A stretch of 64,000 bases of DNA, taken from Gammaproteobacteria bacterium. GTDB taxonomy: Bacteria; Pseudomonadota; Gammaproteobacteria; Enterobacterales; Alteromonadaceae. The stretch is from contig JAHKAA010000047.1 in the NCBI GenBank assembly GCA_018825965.1, positions 1 through 64,000 on the forward strand. Reading direction: 5' to 3'. The position numbers were made by a program, and so were the translations under genes. The notes beneath the pieces were generated by a model. It saw only the letters and a list, made by a program, of their open reading frames with translations. It made no database searches and had not been told where the DNA came from. Shown here in pieces: positions 18,383 to 27,618 of the stretch (within the stretch, counting starts at the first letter, position 1; every line of letters begins with the position of its first letter).

Positions 18383-18728
18383 CCTGACGAAGACAGTACC
18401 GGATCAACGCCTGCCTGATACTTTGCCTGGTTCTGAGAAACAGAAGAGGGTAAACAACACTTTCTGCAGCCGAAACCCGATAAATCGCTCTCAACTGAAG
18501 CTTAGGATCAAGGTAGTCGTGGTATGTAGTTAAACCAAGGTCAGCCGCTTCCTCGCACAAAGGAGCGCTGGCCGGATAGTTTTTTATTCTGTTCTCAAAA
18601 CCAGTAATAAAACTATCTAAAAGCGCCAGAGCAGCAGCCTGGCCTATATGCTTGGCTACATAGTGAAAATGGTCATAGAGCTGATCCCGGAAAGTCTGAG
18701 TGTACTCAAACTTCATTATTGCGGTCAT
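18366..18728 (-). CDS. RelE/ParE-type toxin
   Basis: 120 residues from ATG 18728; the ATG at 18716 (MKFEYTQTFRDQL) fits the family start better and leaves 116. It has the helical N-terminal half and the late strands of the fold (LQLRAIYRVS, VYPLLFLRTRQSIRQALIRY). ParE relatives poison gyrase and RelE relatives cut mRNA; the sequence alone does not say which. It overlaps the antitoxin gene by 11 or 23 bases, the usual coupled arrangement with the antitoxin first. The last residues (DTRRP) are encoded within a dispersed repeat, so the original C-terminus may have been different. Confidence 0.8.
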   Translation of the reverse strand: MTAIMKFEYTQTFRDQLYDHFHYVAKHIGQAAALALLDSFITGFENRIKNYPASAPLCEEAADLGLTTYHDYLDPKLQLRAIYRVSAAESVVYPLLFLRTRQSIRQALIRYCLRQDTRRP

Positions 18729-18978
18729 CGACCAGCCCTTGTAATCCGGCTCTAAGGTCGGCAGAAGATAGGGTCCGGCCCGCTTTCACATCTTTTTCAG
18801 CAAAAGACAGTAATCGCAACAAGGCCATCTGCTCTTGCTGCATTTCAAATTGAACAGGATCCTGAACCACGTAAAGGGGCTCGCCGTTTTGTGTAACAAG
18901 CACGGGTTCAGACACATCCATCGAAGCTAACTCTTTCTTAAAAGCCGAGACCGTAGTGACGCGTGGCGAAGCAGACAT
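18706..18978 (-). CDS. Phd/YefM-type antitoxin
   Basis: 90 residues. The N-terminal half is a typical Phd/YefM DNA-binding region: TTVSAFKKELASM, then EPVLVTQNGEPLYVVQDPVQFE. The C-terminal half (residues about 50-90) is the charged helix that would wrap the toxin. It is the first gene of the pair and would repress their shared promoter in 18979-19081. GAGAG sits about six bases before the ATG. The pair lies between the receptor cassette and the xylan hydrolase genes, a likely acquired module. Confidence 0.8.
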   Translation of the reverse strand: MSASPRVTTVSAFKKELASMDVSEPVLVTQNGEPLYVVQDPVQFEMQQEQMALLRLLSFAEKDVKAGRTLSSADLRAGLQGLVDDRNNEV

Positions 18979-19081
18979 AACGCTCTCCAGTAATTAAACA
19001 CAACAGCCTCAGCATAGTTCTAACTCAAGCTAAAGTCCACATACAGGCCAAATATGGACATGCATTGTGGTTTTCACCAAA

Positions 19082-20998
19082 CTAAGGCTTTAGCCCAGCT
19101 TCAAAAGGTCCGGCTGGTAAAGCTTCGCTGTTATAAAGCACAGCATCCGGATTATCTGCCCAGGCATAACGCACTTTGACCGGCGCTTTGATATCAGGGT
19201 GTGACAACAGCAATTGCTGATCCTTGAGCTGTACTTGTGCCCAGTGAAACTTGCCATCAGCGCCAGCAATAGCAAAGCTGTTGCCTTTACCTTTCAGTAC
19301 TAAACTCTTGGCTTTGTGATTAAAGGTGAGTTTGAGCTGTGTTCCTTCAGCTACAACTGACGCCAGTTCAGGCCCCTGATATTCCACTTTTTCACCCAAA
19401 GCCACAGCTCGGGCCGCTAATGCCAGCCGCTGTCCTAAGGTTTTTTTATCCACAGGATGAATATCATTCCATTCACCTTTGTCGATAGCCACCACCATAG
19501 CTGTATTGGCCTCCTTTAAGCTTTGACGTTGCGCTTCGCGTAAACCTGCCCAGGCACTGTCGACAGGATCTGGTGTTTTTTCCAGATAATTCGCCAGTTG
19601 CACAAATAAAAACGGGAACTGATTTTGCTGGCCTGTCCCTTCTGCCCACTTGGCGCGCCAATCGCGGATCATGGCAGTAAAACGTGGTTGATAGTCTTTA
19701 TAAGCACCCACATTAGATTCACCCTGGTACCAAATCACACCCTTAATCGGCAAAGAGGTTAAAGGAGCAAGCAAACCATTGTATAAACCCAGCGGTTTCC
19801 AGCGAATAAAAGTATCGCCTGGTAAATGTTTTGCCTCAGCTGCTGTGTGCATTTTCCATTGGCCAGTCAGAGCTAGCGGATTAGCATCTGTACCTAACCA
19901 ATAAGGTTTATCAGGTATCAGACCAGTTTTGCCATTGGTCGCTGTCACCCGCACTGCAATCAGGTTAGCTCCGGCTTTCAGTGCTCCGGCGGGCAACTCG
20001 TAACGGCGTGGCGGATACATATAAGTGGTGTTGCCTACTTGCTTGCCATTGATATAGACCTCATCGGCATCCACTATGGAACCCAGTCGTAAAATGTTGG
20101 CTTCTTTGGCTTGTGCTGCCGTTAGCTTTATTGTTTTACGTAACCACCAGACACCAGTAAAAGGCTTTGGCCTGAAGCCAGGCACTATGAAGGGTTGCCA
20201 GTTGCTGTCATCTAAAGTTTCGCTGTACCACGGAGTTTTGCTGGTCAAACCCGGGTCACGGCGCTGCAAATCACCATACCACTGATCGTTTTTGTTTTTA
20301 TCTGCCGCTGTGATGGACTGAATTAACTTGTCATCCCGAAATTTAATACCTTCAGCCAAATCTTCAGGAAAAGGCTGCAACGCTTCTTCGCTCATCCAGG
20401 CTTCGACAGGTGAGCCGCCCAGGGCATTGTTTAAAATGCCTATGGGCACGCCGTTATGCTGAAACAATTCACGACCAAAATAAAAGGCCAAAGCAGAGAA
20501 GTTATCTATGCTTTTGGGGCTGGCAGCGACCCATTCACCACCGCTGAGATCCTGCTGTGGCGCTTTAAAATTGTACTCTTGTGGCACCTTAAACTGGCGG
20601 ATCAGCGGGTAGTTGGCGCTGGTTAAATCTTGCGGATAAGCTTCAGCCACCCGCGCCATTTCCAGTTCCATATTAGACTGGCCAGAGGCTACCCAGACAT
20701 CGCCAAAATAAATATCTTTCAGCTCAATGTGATTACGGCCTTTGAAGCTCAATTGATGTGGCCCACCGGCTTGTTGTGCTGGTAATTGCAGTAGCCAGCG
20801 ACCCTCTTCTGTTTTTACCTGCCCTACTAACTGGCCATTCAAACGCACTTCAATGTTTTCATCAGCGTCAGCCCAACCCCATAGCGGAATAGCAGTTTCG
20901 CGCTGCAACACCACCCCTTCACTGATCAGTCTGGGTAAACGGATATCGGCATGAGCGAAGCCATTGAGCAACAACATCACCAACAGAGTTTTTTTCAT
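19082..20998 (-). CDS. Sialate O-acetylesterase family (SASA) carbohydrate esterase, probable acetylxylan esterase
   Basis: 638 residues from ATG 20998 (a TTG lies one codon earlier). A signal peptide covers residues 1-18 (LLLNGFAHA), so it is exported. The catalytic Ser is in the GQSNMELEM block near residue 108. The second conserved block is WYQGESNVGAY, and DIHPVDK near residue 505 carries the Asp and His of the triad. A jelly-roll insert lies between the halves (about 255-370). Sequence names call the family sialate esterase, but members in xylan loci deacetylate xylan or xylo-oligosaccharides (CE20-like). No sialic-acid gene is nearby, so acetylxylan is the likelier target. It is transcribed away from the mannonate dehydratase gene. 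Confidence 0.85.
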   Translation of the reverse strand: MKKTLLVMLLLNGFAHADIRLPRLISEGVVLQRETAIPLWGWADADENIEVRLNGQLVGQVKTEEGRWLLQLPAQQAGGPHQLSFKGRNHIELKDIYFGDVWVASGQSNMELEMARVAEAYPQDLTSANYPLIRQFKVPQEYNFKAPQQDLSGGEWVAASPKSIDNFSALAFYFGRELFQHNGVPIGILNNALGGSPVEAWMSEEALQPFPEDLAEGIKFRDDKLIQSITAADKNKNDQWYGDLQRRDPGLTSKTPWYSETLDDSNWQPFIVPGFRPKPFTGVWWLRKTIKLTAAQAKEANILRLGSIVDADEVYINGKQVGNTTYMYPPRRYELPAGALKAGANLIAVRVTATNGKTGLIPDKPYWLGTDANPLALTGQWKMHTAAEAKHLPGDTFIRWKPLGLYNGLLAPLTSLPIKGVIWYQGESNVGAYKDYQPRFTAMIRDWRAKWAEGTGQQNQFPFLFVQLANYLEKTPDPVDSAWAGLREAQRQSLKEANTAMVVAIDKGEWNDIHPVDKKTLGQRLALAARAVALGEKVEYQGPELASVVAEGTQLKLTFNHKAKSLVLKGKGNSFAIAGADGKFHWAQVQLKDQQLLLSHPDIKAPVKVRYAWADNPDAVLYNSEALPAGPFEAGLKP

Positions 20999-21179
20999 CA
21001 ATAAAGCTCAGGCAAACAAAGAGATACACCAGACTAGCACGCTTAGTTCTCAAATCAGGCCTCTGAGCAGGAATGGCTATTGGCGAAATAAAAAACGTAA
21101 AAGTTCGGTGGGCTTTCTCAATTGCAACAGAAGTTCGGAATGATAGCCTGAAGCTTTTCAATCTGAAGGAATACTGATC

Positions 21180-22388
21180 ATGAAGATCACCGCTGCGCGC
21201 GTTATTGTTTGTAGCCCTGGCCGTAATTTTGTCACCCTAAAAATTGAAACCGATCAGGGCTTGTATGGGGTTGGCGATGCCACTCTGAATGGCCGCGAAT
21301 TTTCTGTGGTCAGCTACCTGAATGATCACCTGATCCCTTGCCTGATTGGCCGTGACGCCCGTCAGATTGAAGATATCTGGCAGTATTTTTATCGTGGCGC
21401 TTATTGGCGTCGTGGCCCTGTTGGCATGACTGCTTTAGCAGCTATAGATATGGCCTTGTGGGATATCAAAGCCAAAGCAGCCGGCATGCCTTTGTATCAA
21501 CTGCTGGGCGGGCGCAGCAGAGATAAAGTGCTGGTGTACGGTCATGCCAATGGCAAAGATATAGCTGAAACTGTGGACGCTGTGGCGCACTACCGTGACC
21601 TGGGTTATCAGGCTATTCGCGCTCAGTCCGGTGTGCCGGGTTTAGCCTCCACTTATGGCGTATCAAAAGATACCTTGTTTTATGAACCTGCAGACGCCGA
21701 TCTGCCAACAGAAAGCCTGTGGTCTACCAGCAAATATCTGAATCATGTGCCTAAGCTGTTTGCCGAACTACGCCAGCAATTTGGTGATGAAGTACATTTG
21801 CTACATGACGTACACCATAGATTAACCCCTATTGAAGCAGCACGACTTGGCAAAGAACTGGAACCTTTTAAACTGTTTTGGCTGGAAGATGCAGTACCGG
21901 CTGAGTTGCAAGAGGGCTTCAGGCTGATCCGCCAGCACACCACCACACCGCTGGCGGTGGGCGAAGTGTTTTCTTCTATTCATGATTGCCAGCACCTGAT
22001 CAGTGAGCAGCTGATTGACTATATCCGCACCACCATAGTACATGCTGGTGGCGTCACCCATCTGCGCCGCATTGCGGCTTTAGCAGAGCTTTATCATGTA
22101 AAAACCGGTTTTCATGGTGCAACCGATCTTTCGCCTGTCACTATGGGCACAGCGCTGCATTTTGATACCTGGGTGCCTAACTTTGGTATTCAGGAATATA
22201 TGCGCCACACAGCTCAAACCGACGAAGTATTTCCGCACGACTATCAGTTTAAGCAGGGCTTTTTATACTGCGGCGAAACACCTGGCCATGGCGTGGATAT
22301 CAATGAAAAACTAGCGGCTCAATACCCTTACCAACGCGCCTATCTGCCGGTCAATCGGCTGGAAGATGGCACCTTATTTAACTGGTAA
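21180..22388 (+). CDS. manD: D-mannonate dehydratase, enolase superfamily (ManD/RspA type)
   Basis: 402 residues. It dehydrates D-mannonate to 2-keto-3-deoxygluconate in glucuronate breakdown. Arg147 and Tyr159 (RAQSGVPGLASTYG) and His212 (HDVHHR) fall on the residue numbers known for active ManD enzymes. The metal ligands are Asp210, a Glu near 235 (WLEDAVP) and a Glu near 261 (GEVF). The C-terminus GTLFNW is characteristic. Cytoplasmic, with GAAGGAATACTGATC before the ATG. It would process glucuronate released by the GH115 enzyme in this window, but uronate isomerase, fructuronate reductase, KDG kinase and aldolase are absent here and must lie elsewhere. Confidence 0.9.
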   Translation: MKITAARVIVCSPGRNFVTLKIETDQGLYGVGDATLNGREFSVVSYLNDHLIPCLIGRDARQIEDIWQYFYRGAYWRRGPVGMTALAAIDMALWDIKAKAAGMPLYQLLGGRSRDKVLVYGHANGKDIAETVDAVAHYRDLGYQAIRAQSGVPGLASTYGVSKDTLFYEPADADLPTESLWSTSKYLNHVPKLFAELRQQFGDEVHLLHDVHHRLTPIEAARLGKELEPFKLFWLEDAVPAELQEGFRLIRQHTTTPLAVGEVFSSIHDCQHLISEQLIDYIRTTIVHAGGVTHLRRIAALAELYHVKTGFHGATDLSPVTMGTALHFDTWVPNFGIQEYMRHTAQTDEVFPHDYQFKQGFLYCGETPGHGVDINEKLAAQYPYQRAYLPVNRLEDGTLFNW

Positions 22389-22392
22389 CCCT

Positions 22393-22516
22393 TACCCTTC
22401 GTACTTGAAGCCGCAGCTTTGTTGCCTGCGCGCTTTCGCCCCAGTCACATAGGCACCTATGCTCCTGGGGTCTCACGCTCTTGTCGCCTCTCTGCAACTC
22501 CAATTACTTTGGGTAT
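22393..22516. repeat. Intergenic palindromic repeat element, full-length copy
   Basis: The ends are imperfect inverted repeats: TACCCTTCGTACTTGAAG on the left, and TACCCAAAGTAATTGGAG as the reverse complement of the right end. The centre is a compound hairpin: CCCCAG/CTGGGG (22439-22444 with 22465-22470) enclosing CATAG/CTATG (22448-22452 with 22457-22461). It fills the gap between the convergent manD and GH3 genes and could stop transcription from both sides. A partial copy lies at 18352-18382. Confidence 0.65.
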
Positions 22517-22534
22517 CTCCCCAAATGTGGCAAC

Positions 22535-25117
22535 TTAGTTGCCACATTGCCCCTGACCTTCATTTTCTGCCAGCCGTACTTTGGCCAGCTGCAGTTTTAA
22601 GCCTGCTGTTGCTTCAATCACCAAAGGCTGACTGATTTTGGTCAGATCAAAAGCGCTATTGGCTTCAGTGAAACAGCGAAGTGGTATCTTCACACTATTC
22701 CAGCCTTTACCCAGCATACCGGCAAAATGACCAGTGAAATCCAGAGTGGATTGGCAACCTTCGCCGCAGCGCATGCCAAGTGTCACTTTACCAGGCCTCA
22801 TAGCAACCACCTGATATTCCAGCTCCAGCGTCATATCACCATTGGCCTGACGACTGAGATCCAATGCCATGCCCTGTGCATGATTTAACGCCACTGCAGC
22901 ATCCTTGTGGAAGGTCAGCAGCACTGAGTCTTCCTGCTGTAATCTGTCTGTGGCTGCAACCTCGATAGCGCCGTTAGCGGATTTTTGCAGCGGTTCTGTC
23001 ACTACTGTCACCTGGGCTTTGTCCAGCAATTGCAACTGCCATGGATTGACAGCTTTGCCTGCATGCAGATAACGGCTGAAGTTCAGCACCTGATCGGCAC
23101 TGATACCAGATTCTTCACTAAGCTTCGCCAGTTCGGTTTTGTCGCTATAGGTCAGACCATACCCATAAGCAAACTGCGGCTGATAATTTTTGTCGCCCAG
23201 ATTCAGCAACTCGCCCGTCGCTTTGGCTGGCCAGGAGAAAGATAACTTGCCTTGAAAATCATGGCGTATCTCCCCTTCAGGCGAACGGATCAGCAGATCC
23301 GCCACAGCTCCACCTTCACTGCCTGGTAAAAAAGCGGCAACAAAAGCATCAGACTGATTTAATTCAGGATTGACCCACAAAGGCCGTCCCGACAAAAACA
23401 CCGATACAGTGGGAATACCTTGCGCTTTTAATTCAGTCAGAATTTGCAAAGCCCGGCCATCATCAAAGGCCAGATGACTGCGATCGCCAACAAATTCGGC
23501 GTAAGGTTCTTCACCAAAAACCACAACGGCAACGTCAGGTTTGTCAGTAAAACGGCCATTTTCACTCAGCTCTGCTTTGCCACCACCAGCTTCCACCGCC
23601 AGTTTAATACCAGCGTAAATGGATTCACCATTAGGGAAGTCGGTGTTTTTGTTGCCTGAGCCCTGCCAGCTTAAGGTCCAACCGCCGCTTTGTTTGCCTA
23701 TATGATCGGCGCCATCACCGGCCACCAACACCTTGCTGTTGGCTTTGAGTGGCAGCAATTGTTGGTTGTTTTTCAGTAACACCAGGGATTTACGGGCGGC
23801 CTGACGAGCTAAGGCCTTGTGCTCTGTGCTGCCTAATAATTCATAACGACCAGCCAAAGGCCGCTCTGAAGGTTTCACCTGCTCAAACAAACCCATTTCG
23901 GCTTTGATCCGCAGCACACGGCTGACCGCTTCATCCAGTCGCTCTGTCGAAATACGGCCATCTTTCACCTGAGCTAAAGTGTTCTGATACAACTTCTCCC
24001 AGCTGTCCGGTGCCATAAACATATCCAGACCGCCGTTCAGTGAATTAGCGCAGTCTGTCGGCGTACAGCCCTTCACCTGACCATGACCATTCCAGTCACC
24101 GACCACAAAACCGTCAAAACCCATCCGATCAACCAGCACATCATTCAGCATAGGCCGGTAACCGTGCATTTTTTCGCCAAACCAGCTGTTGTAAGACGCC
24201 ATCACCACACGGGCACCGGCTGCTATAGCTGTGTAATAAGGCGCACCATGTACATCACGCAACTCTGCTTCTGTGTGCTGATTGTCGCCCTGATCTTTGC
24301 CATTTATGGTGCCGCCATCACCGAGAAAATGTTTAACAGTCGCCAGCATATGCTGGCCTTTTAAAAAGTCGGCAGTACCAGGAACACCCTGAATACCTTG
24401 CAAAATATGAGGCGCATAAGAAGCCACCAGTTGCGGATCTTCGCCATAAGATTCATAAGTGCGGCCCCAACGGTCGTCCCGTACTACGGCAATGGTAGGA
24501 GCAAAGGTCCAGTCCAAACCAGTCACCTGCATTTCAACAGCAGTAATACGGCCTATCTCACGTAGCAGTTCTGGTTCACGCATAGCGCCTAAACCAATAT
24601 TGTGCGGAAAAATAGTAGCGCCTTTGACATTACTATGACCATGCACTGCATCTGTACCCCACATGGCTGGTATATAAGGCCGGCCATCGCTGGTATCTGT
24701 ACTGGCTAACCAAAAGGCATCCGCCAGTTCCAGCCAGGCTGCTGCGCCCGCTCTGTTATCCCGGCCAGGAGCTGAGTTACCGCCATTAAGTACAGAACCC
24801 AGATAATAATCCCGCACTTGCTGTGGTGTGACCGCAGCTATATCGGCCTGAATAATCTGCCCTACTTTTTGTTCAAGGCTCATTTGGCTCAACAGAGTTT
24901 TGATTTTGTCTTCTATGGCCTGAGTGCGGGCTATAGGAGGCTGCTGCAAAGGCCAGTTAGCTGGCGTAATCACTGGAGTTGCACTTTGGCTGGCTGTGGG
25001 TTCAGCAGCTTGTTCTGCCACTTCAACAGCAGGCTGACCACAGCCAGTGAAGGCCAGGCCGCCCGCCAATACCAATAAACCTGTGCTGAGTTCTTTCCGC
25101 TTATTTACCTTTGCCAT
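22535..25117 (-). CDS. Glycoside hydrolase family 3 lipoprotein with C-terminal carbohydrate-binding-like domain
   Basis: 860 residues from the ATG at 25117, which lies eight bases after AGGAG; GTG and ATG codons just upstream are too close to it. A lipoprotein signal ends LAFTGC, so the enzyme is anchored to a membrane. The N-terminal GH3 barrel spans about 70-420, with KHFLGDGG in the barrel and the nucleophile Asp in FVVGDWNGHG. The second alpha/beta domain is at about 440-650 (KSLVLLKNNQQLLPL, VVVFGEEPYAE). The last 180 residues form a beta-rich extra domain as in the exo-glucanase ExoP type. Context suggests beta-xylosidase or glucosidase activity on oligosaccharides. Last gene of a four-gene minus-strand operon. 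Confidence 0.88.
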   Translation of the reverse strand: MAKVNKRKELSTGLLVLAGGLAFTGCGQPAVEVAEQAAEPTASQSATPVITPANWPLQQPPIARTQAIEDKIKTLLSQMSLEQKVGQIIQADIAAVTPQQVRDYYLGSVLNGGNSAPGRDNRAGAAAWLELADAFWLASTDTSDGRPYIPAMWGTDAVHGHSNVKGATIFPHNIGLGAMREPELLREIGRITAVEMQVTGLDWTFAPTIAVVRDDRWGRTYESYGEDPQLVASYAPHILQGIQGVPGTADFLKGQHMLATVKHFLGDGGTINGKDQGDNQHTEAELRDVHGAPYYTAIAAGARVVMASYNSWFGEKMHGYRPMLNDVLVDRMGFDGFVVGDWNGHGQVKGCTPTDCANSLNGGLDMFMAPDSWEKLYQNTLAQVKDGRISTERLDEAVSRVLRIKAEMGLFEQVKPSERPLAGRYELLGSTEHKALARQAARKSLVLLKNNQQLLPLKANSKVLVAGDGADHIGKQSGGWTLSWQGSGNKNTDFPNGESIYAGIKLAVEAGGGKAELSENGRFTDKPDVAVVVFGEEPYAEFVGDRSHLAFDDGRALQILTELKAQGIPTVSVFLSGRPLWVNPELNQSDAFVAAFLPGSEGGAVADLLIRSPEGEIRHDFQGKLSFSWPAKATGELLNLGDKNYQPQFAYGYGLTYSDKTELAKLSEESGISADQVLNFSRYLHAGKAVNPWQLQLLDKAQVTVVTEPLQKSANGAIEVAATDRLQQEDSVLLTFHKDAAVALNHAQGMALDLSRQANGDMTLELEYQVVAMRPGKVTLGMRCGEGCQSTLDFTGHFAGMLGKGWNSVKIPLRCFTEANSAFDLTKISQPLVIEATAGLKLQLAKVRLAENEGQGQCGN

Positions 25118-25140
25118 TACCATCACTCCTGCCTGCCAAT

Positions 25141-27594
25141 TCAGTAATAAATCCGCGCCTGACTTAAATAAGCCTTAGTGGCACCGACCTCTGTTATGTC
25201 ACCTTTGATACGAAAACTGCCATTCAGCCGGATATCTGCAGAAGAGCTACCAATCATCAATTTAATTTCGCCGGGTTCGACCACCCAGTTCATCTGTTGA
25301 TCAAAAAACGCGAACAGGTTCACAGGCAACATAAACTCAATATGAGCCTGTTGACCTGGTTTTAACGGCACCCGCTGAAAACCTTTGAGCTGCTTTATTG
25401 GCCGTGTGACGCTGGCAACAGGGTCCTGAATATACAGCTGCACCACTTCAGTGGCATCAAATTGGCCGCTGTTGCGAAGGGTCATACGAACTGTGACTTC
25501 ACCATTGGCTTGAGCCTTGCTGTCGTCAATCTTCAGCGCGCTGTAGTCAAAACTGCTGTAACTCAGGCCATGACCAAAGGGGTATAAAGGACTGATGTCG
25601 TCAAACAGGTAACCTCTTTTAGCAGACACTTTGTGGTTGTAGTAACTTGGCACATGGCCGGCACTGCGTGGAAAAGTCAGCGGCAATTTTCCGGAAGGGC
25701 TTAGATCCCCAAACAACACATTAACTAAGGCTGAGCCGGTCTCCTGCCCCAGATACCAGGCTTCGATAATAGCGGGCATAGACTCCGCTAACTCACCTAA
25801 AGCCAAAGGCCGGCCATTGGTCAACACCAGCACTAATGGCTTGCCTGTCGCCAGAATAGCTTTGGCTAACTCCAGTTGATTGCCCACCAAATCTAAACTG
25901 CTGCGATCGCCTAAATGGCTATCAGCCCAGGCTTCGCGTGACAAACCTTCGTTTTCACCCAGCACCAACACCACAGCATCAGAGTTTTTTGCCAAAGCCA
26001 CAGCTTGCTCCAGCAAACCTTTGCGATCGGCCTCATCCGTTAAACGAATATCGTCATAATTCCAGCGCTGCATTGAATAGGTGCCTGCGGCTTTACTGCG
26101 CCCGGCAATATCGCTGGTGACAAAAGCAGCTTGTTTAGCTGGGGTTTGAGTTAAAGCTTTTGTCAGTTCTGTGCCTGGGGCGAATTCCACTTTGGCTTTG
26201 CCCTGCAGCTTTTGCGTTAAGCCTTCAACAATACTGACGGTCTGGCGCGGAATACTGCTGTAACCCCCTAACAAAACTTCATCGGCATGAGGGCCAATAA
26301 CGGCAAGTTGCCTGATTTTGTTGGCTTTTAACGGCAAAGTTCCGTCGTTTTTCAACAGCACCATAGATTTTTCTGCCACCTGACGGGCAAAAACACGATC
26401 TGGATCTGCACCCACTATGCCATTGGCTTTGCTGGCATCCACATAAGGTTGTTCAAACAAACCTAAACGGAATTTCAGCGCCAATACCCGCCGCACTGCT
26501 TTGTCTATTGCCACTTCATCCAGCTGGCCGGATTTGACCAGGCCAGTTAAATGCGGAAAAGTTTTTGGATCCGGAGTTTCCATATCTACCCCGGCTAACA
26601 AAGCTGCTTTGGCTGCTTCGGCTTCGCTTTCATACAAACTATGTCTGGTATTGAGCTCCTCAATGGCAAAGTAGTCGCTGACAATAACGCCATTAAAGCC
26701 CCATTGCTTGCGTACCACATCTTCCAATAAAGGCTTATTCACGTGAGAAGGAATACCGTCAATTTCGTTGTAGGACGCCATAATACTGCCAGCATGCGCC
26801 AGCTTGACTGCTGCTTCAAAAGGCGGCAAAAACACTTCATGTAATTCGCGTTCACCAATAAAAGCCGGTGCTATATTGACCCCTGCAGCTGGCTGACCAT
26901 GACCTGTCAGATGCTTTAAGGTGGCTACTACTTTATCTGCTGCAAAGGGGCCTGCTTTACCGGTTTTGCCCTGAAAACCTTCCACTGCAGCCACACCCAT
27001 AGCCGACATCAGGTACGGATCTTCGCCCATGGTTTCTTCTATCCGGCCCCAACGTGGGTCGCGGGCTATATCCAGAATAGGAGTTAAAGCCCAGTGCGAG
27101 CCAGTAGCGCGCATTTCACGGGCAGATAAGGCATAAACGTCGTGCATATCTTGTGGTGACCAGCTGCTGGCAAGGGCTATCGCCTGCGGGAAACTGGTGG
27201 CATCAAAAGCGGCATACCCATGCAAAGCTTCTTCATGCATCATGGCCGGAATACCCAGTCGGGTATGTTCTTTTAACCAGCGCTGCAGCGCATTATTAAA
27301 TTCTGCTGTTTGCTGCGGAGTTTTAAATTCACTGGGGCGGCCTATATGACCAATACCCAGAGGGATCAGCTCTTTGGCTTTGTCCGGTAAAAACCGCAGC
27401 TCTTTATCTTCCAGAGTGCGACGTTTTTGCCAGACAGTTTGCAGCTGCGCGACTTTTTCTTCCAGCGTCATGCGGGACAATAAATCATCCACCCTCAGCT
27501 CTGTTGGCAAGCTGGCATTTTGATAAGGCTGCTGAGCCGAAGCCGCAAAAGCGACCCCTAAACCCAGCACCGCAGAGAGAAGTTGTTTGCCCAC
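25141..27594 (-). CDS. Glycoside hydrolase family 3, BglX/beta-xylosidase-like, exported
   Basis: 817 residues starting at a GTG at 27594, chosen because AGGAGG stands five bases upstream. A signal peptide ends FAASAQ. GH3 barrel at about 30-370, with KHLTGHGQ and the nucleophile Asp in VIVSDYFAIEEL near residue 305; alpha/beta domain at about 400-640 (KSMVLLKNDGTLPL, LVLGENEGLSREA); fibronectin-III-like end at about 690-785. This architecture matches BglX and bacterial xylan 1,4-beta-xylosidases. Twenty-four bases separate it from the GH43 gene and 23 from the second GH3, so all are one transcript. Likely periplasmic removal of xylose or glucose from oligosaccharides; exact specificity cannot be read from sequence. 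Confidence 0.9.
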   Translation of the reverse strand: MGKQLLSAVLGLGVAFAASAQQPYQNASLPTELRVDDLLSRMTLEEKVAQLQTVWQKRRTLEDKELRFLPDKAKELIPLGIGHIGRPSEFKTPQQTAEFNNALQRWLKEHTRLGIPAMMHEEALHGYAAFDATSFPQAIALASSWSPQDMHDVYALSAREMRATGSHWALTPILDIARDPRWGRIEETMGEDPYLMSAMGVAAVEGFQGKTGKAGPFAADKVVATLKHLTGHGQPAAGVNIAPAFIGERELHEVFLPPFEAAVKLAHAGSIMASYNEIDGIPSHVNKPLLEDVVRKQWGFNGVIVSDYFAIEELNTRHSLYESEAEAAKAALLAGVDMETPDPKTFPHLTGLVKSGQLDEVAIDKAVRRVLALKFRLGLFEQPYVDASKANGIVGADPDRVFARQVAEKSMVLLKNDGTLPLKANKIRQLAVIGPHADEVLLGGYSSIPRQTVSIVEGLTQKLQGKAKVEFAPGTELTKALTQTPAKQAAFVTSDIAGRSKAAGTYSMQRWNYDDIRLTDEADRKGLLEQAVALAKNSDAVVLVLGENEGLSREAWADSHLGDRSSLDLVGNQLELAKAILATGKPLVLVLTNGRPLALGELAESMPAIIEAWYLGQETGSALVNVLFGDLSPSGKLPLTFPRSAGHVPSYYNHKVSAKRGYLFDDISPLYPFGHGLSYSSFDYSALKIDDSKAQANGEVTVRMTLRNSGQFDATEVVQLYIQDPVASVTRPIKQLKGFQRVPLKPGQQAHIEFMLPVNLFAFFDQQMNWVVEPGEIKLMIGSSSADIRLNGSFRIKGDITEVGATKAYLSQARIYY

Positions 27595-27618
27595 CAGAGC
27601 CTCCTGTGAAATACCTGA

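Noticed and set aside
19082..20998. Sialic-acid metabolism
   Set aside because: The esterase name suggests it, but no neuraminidase, sialic-acid lyase or transporter is present; the neighbours are xylan genes.
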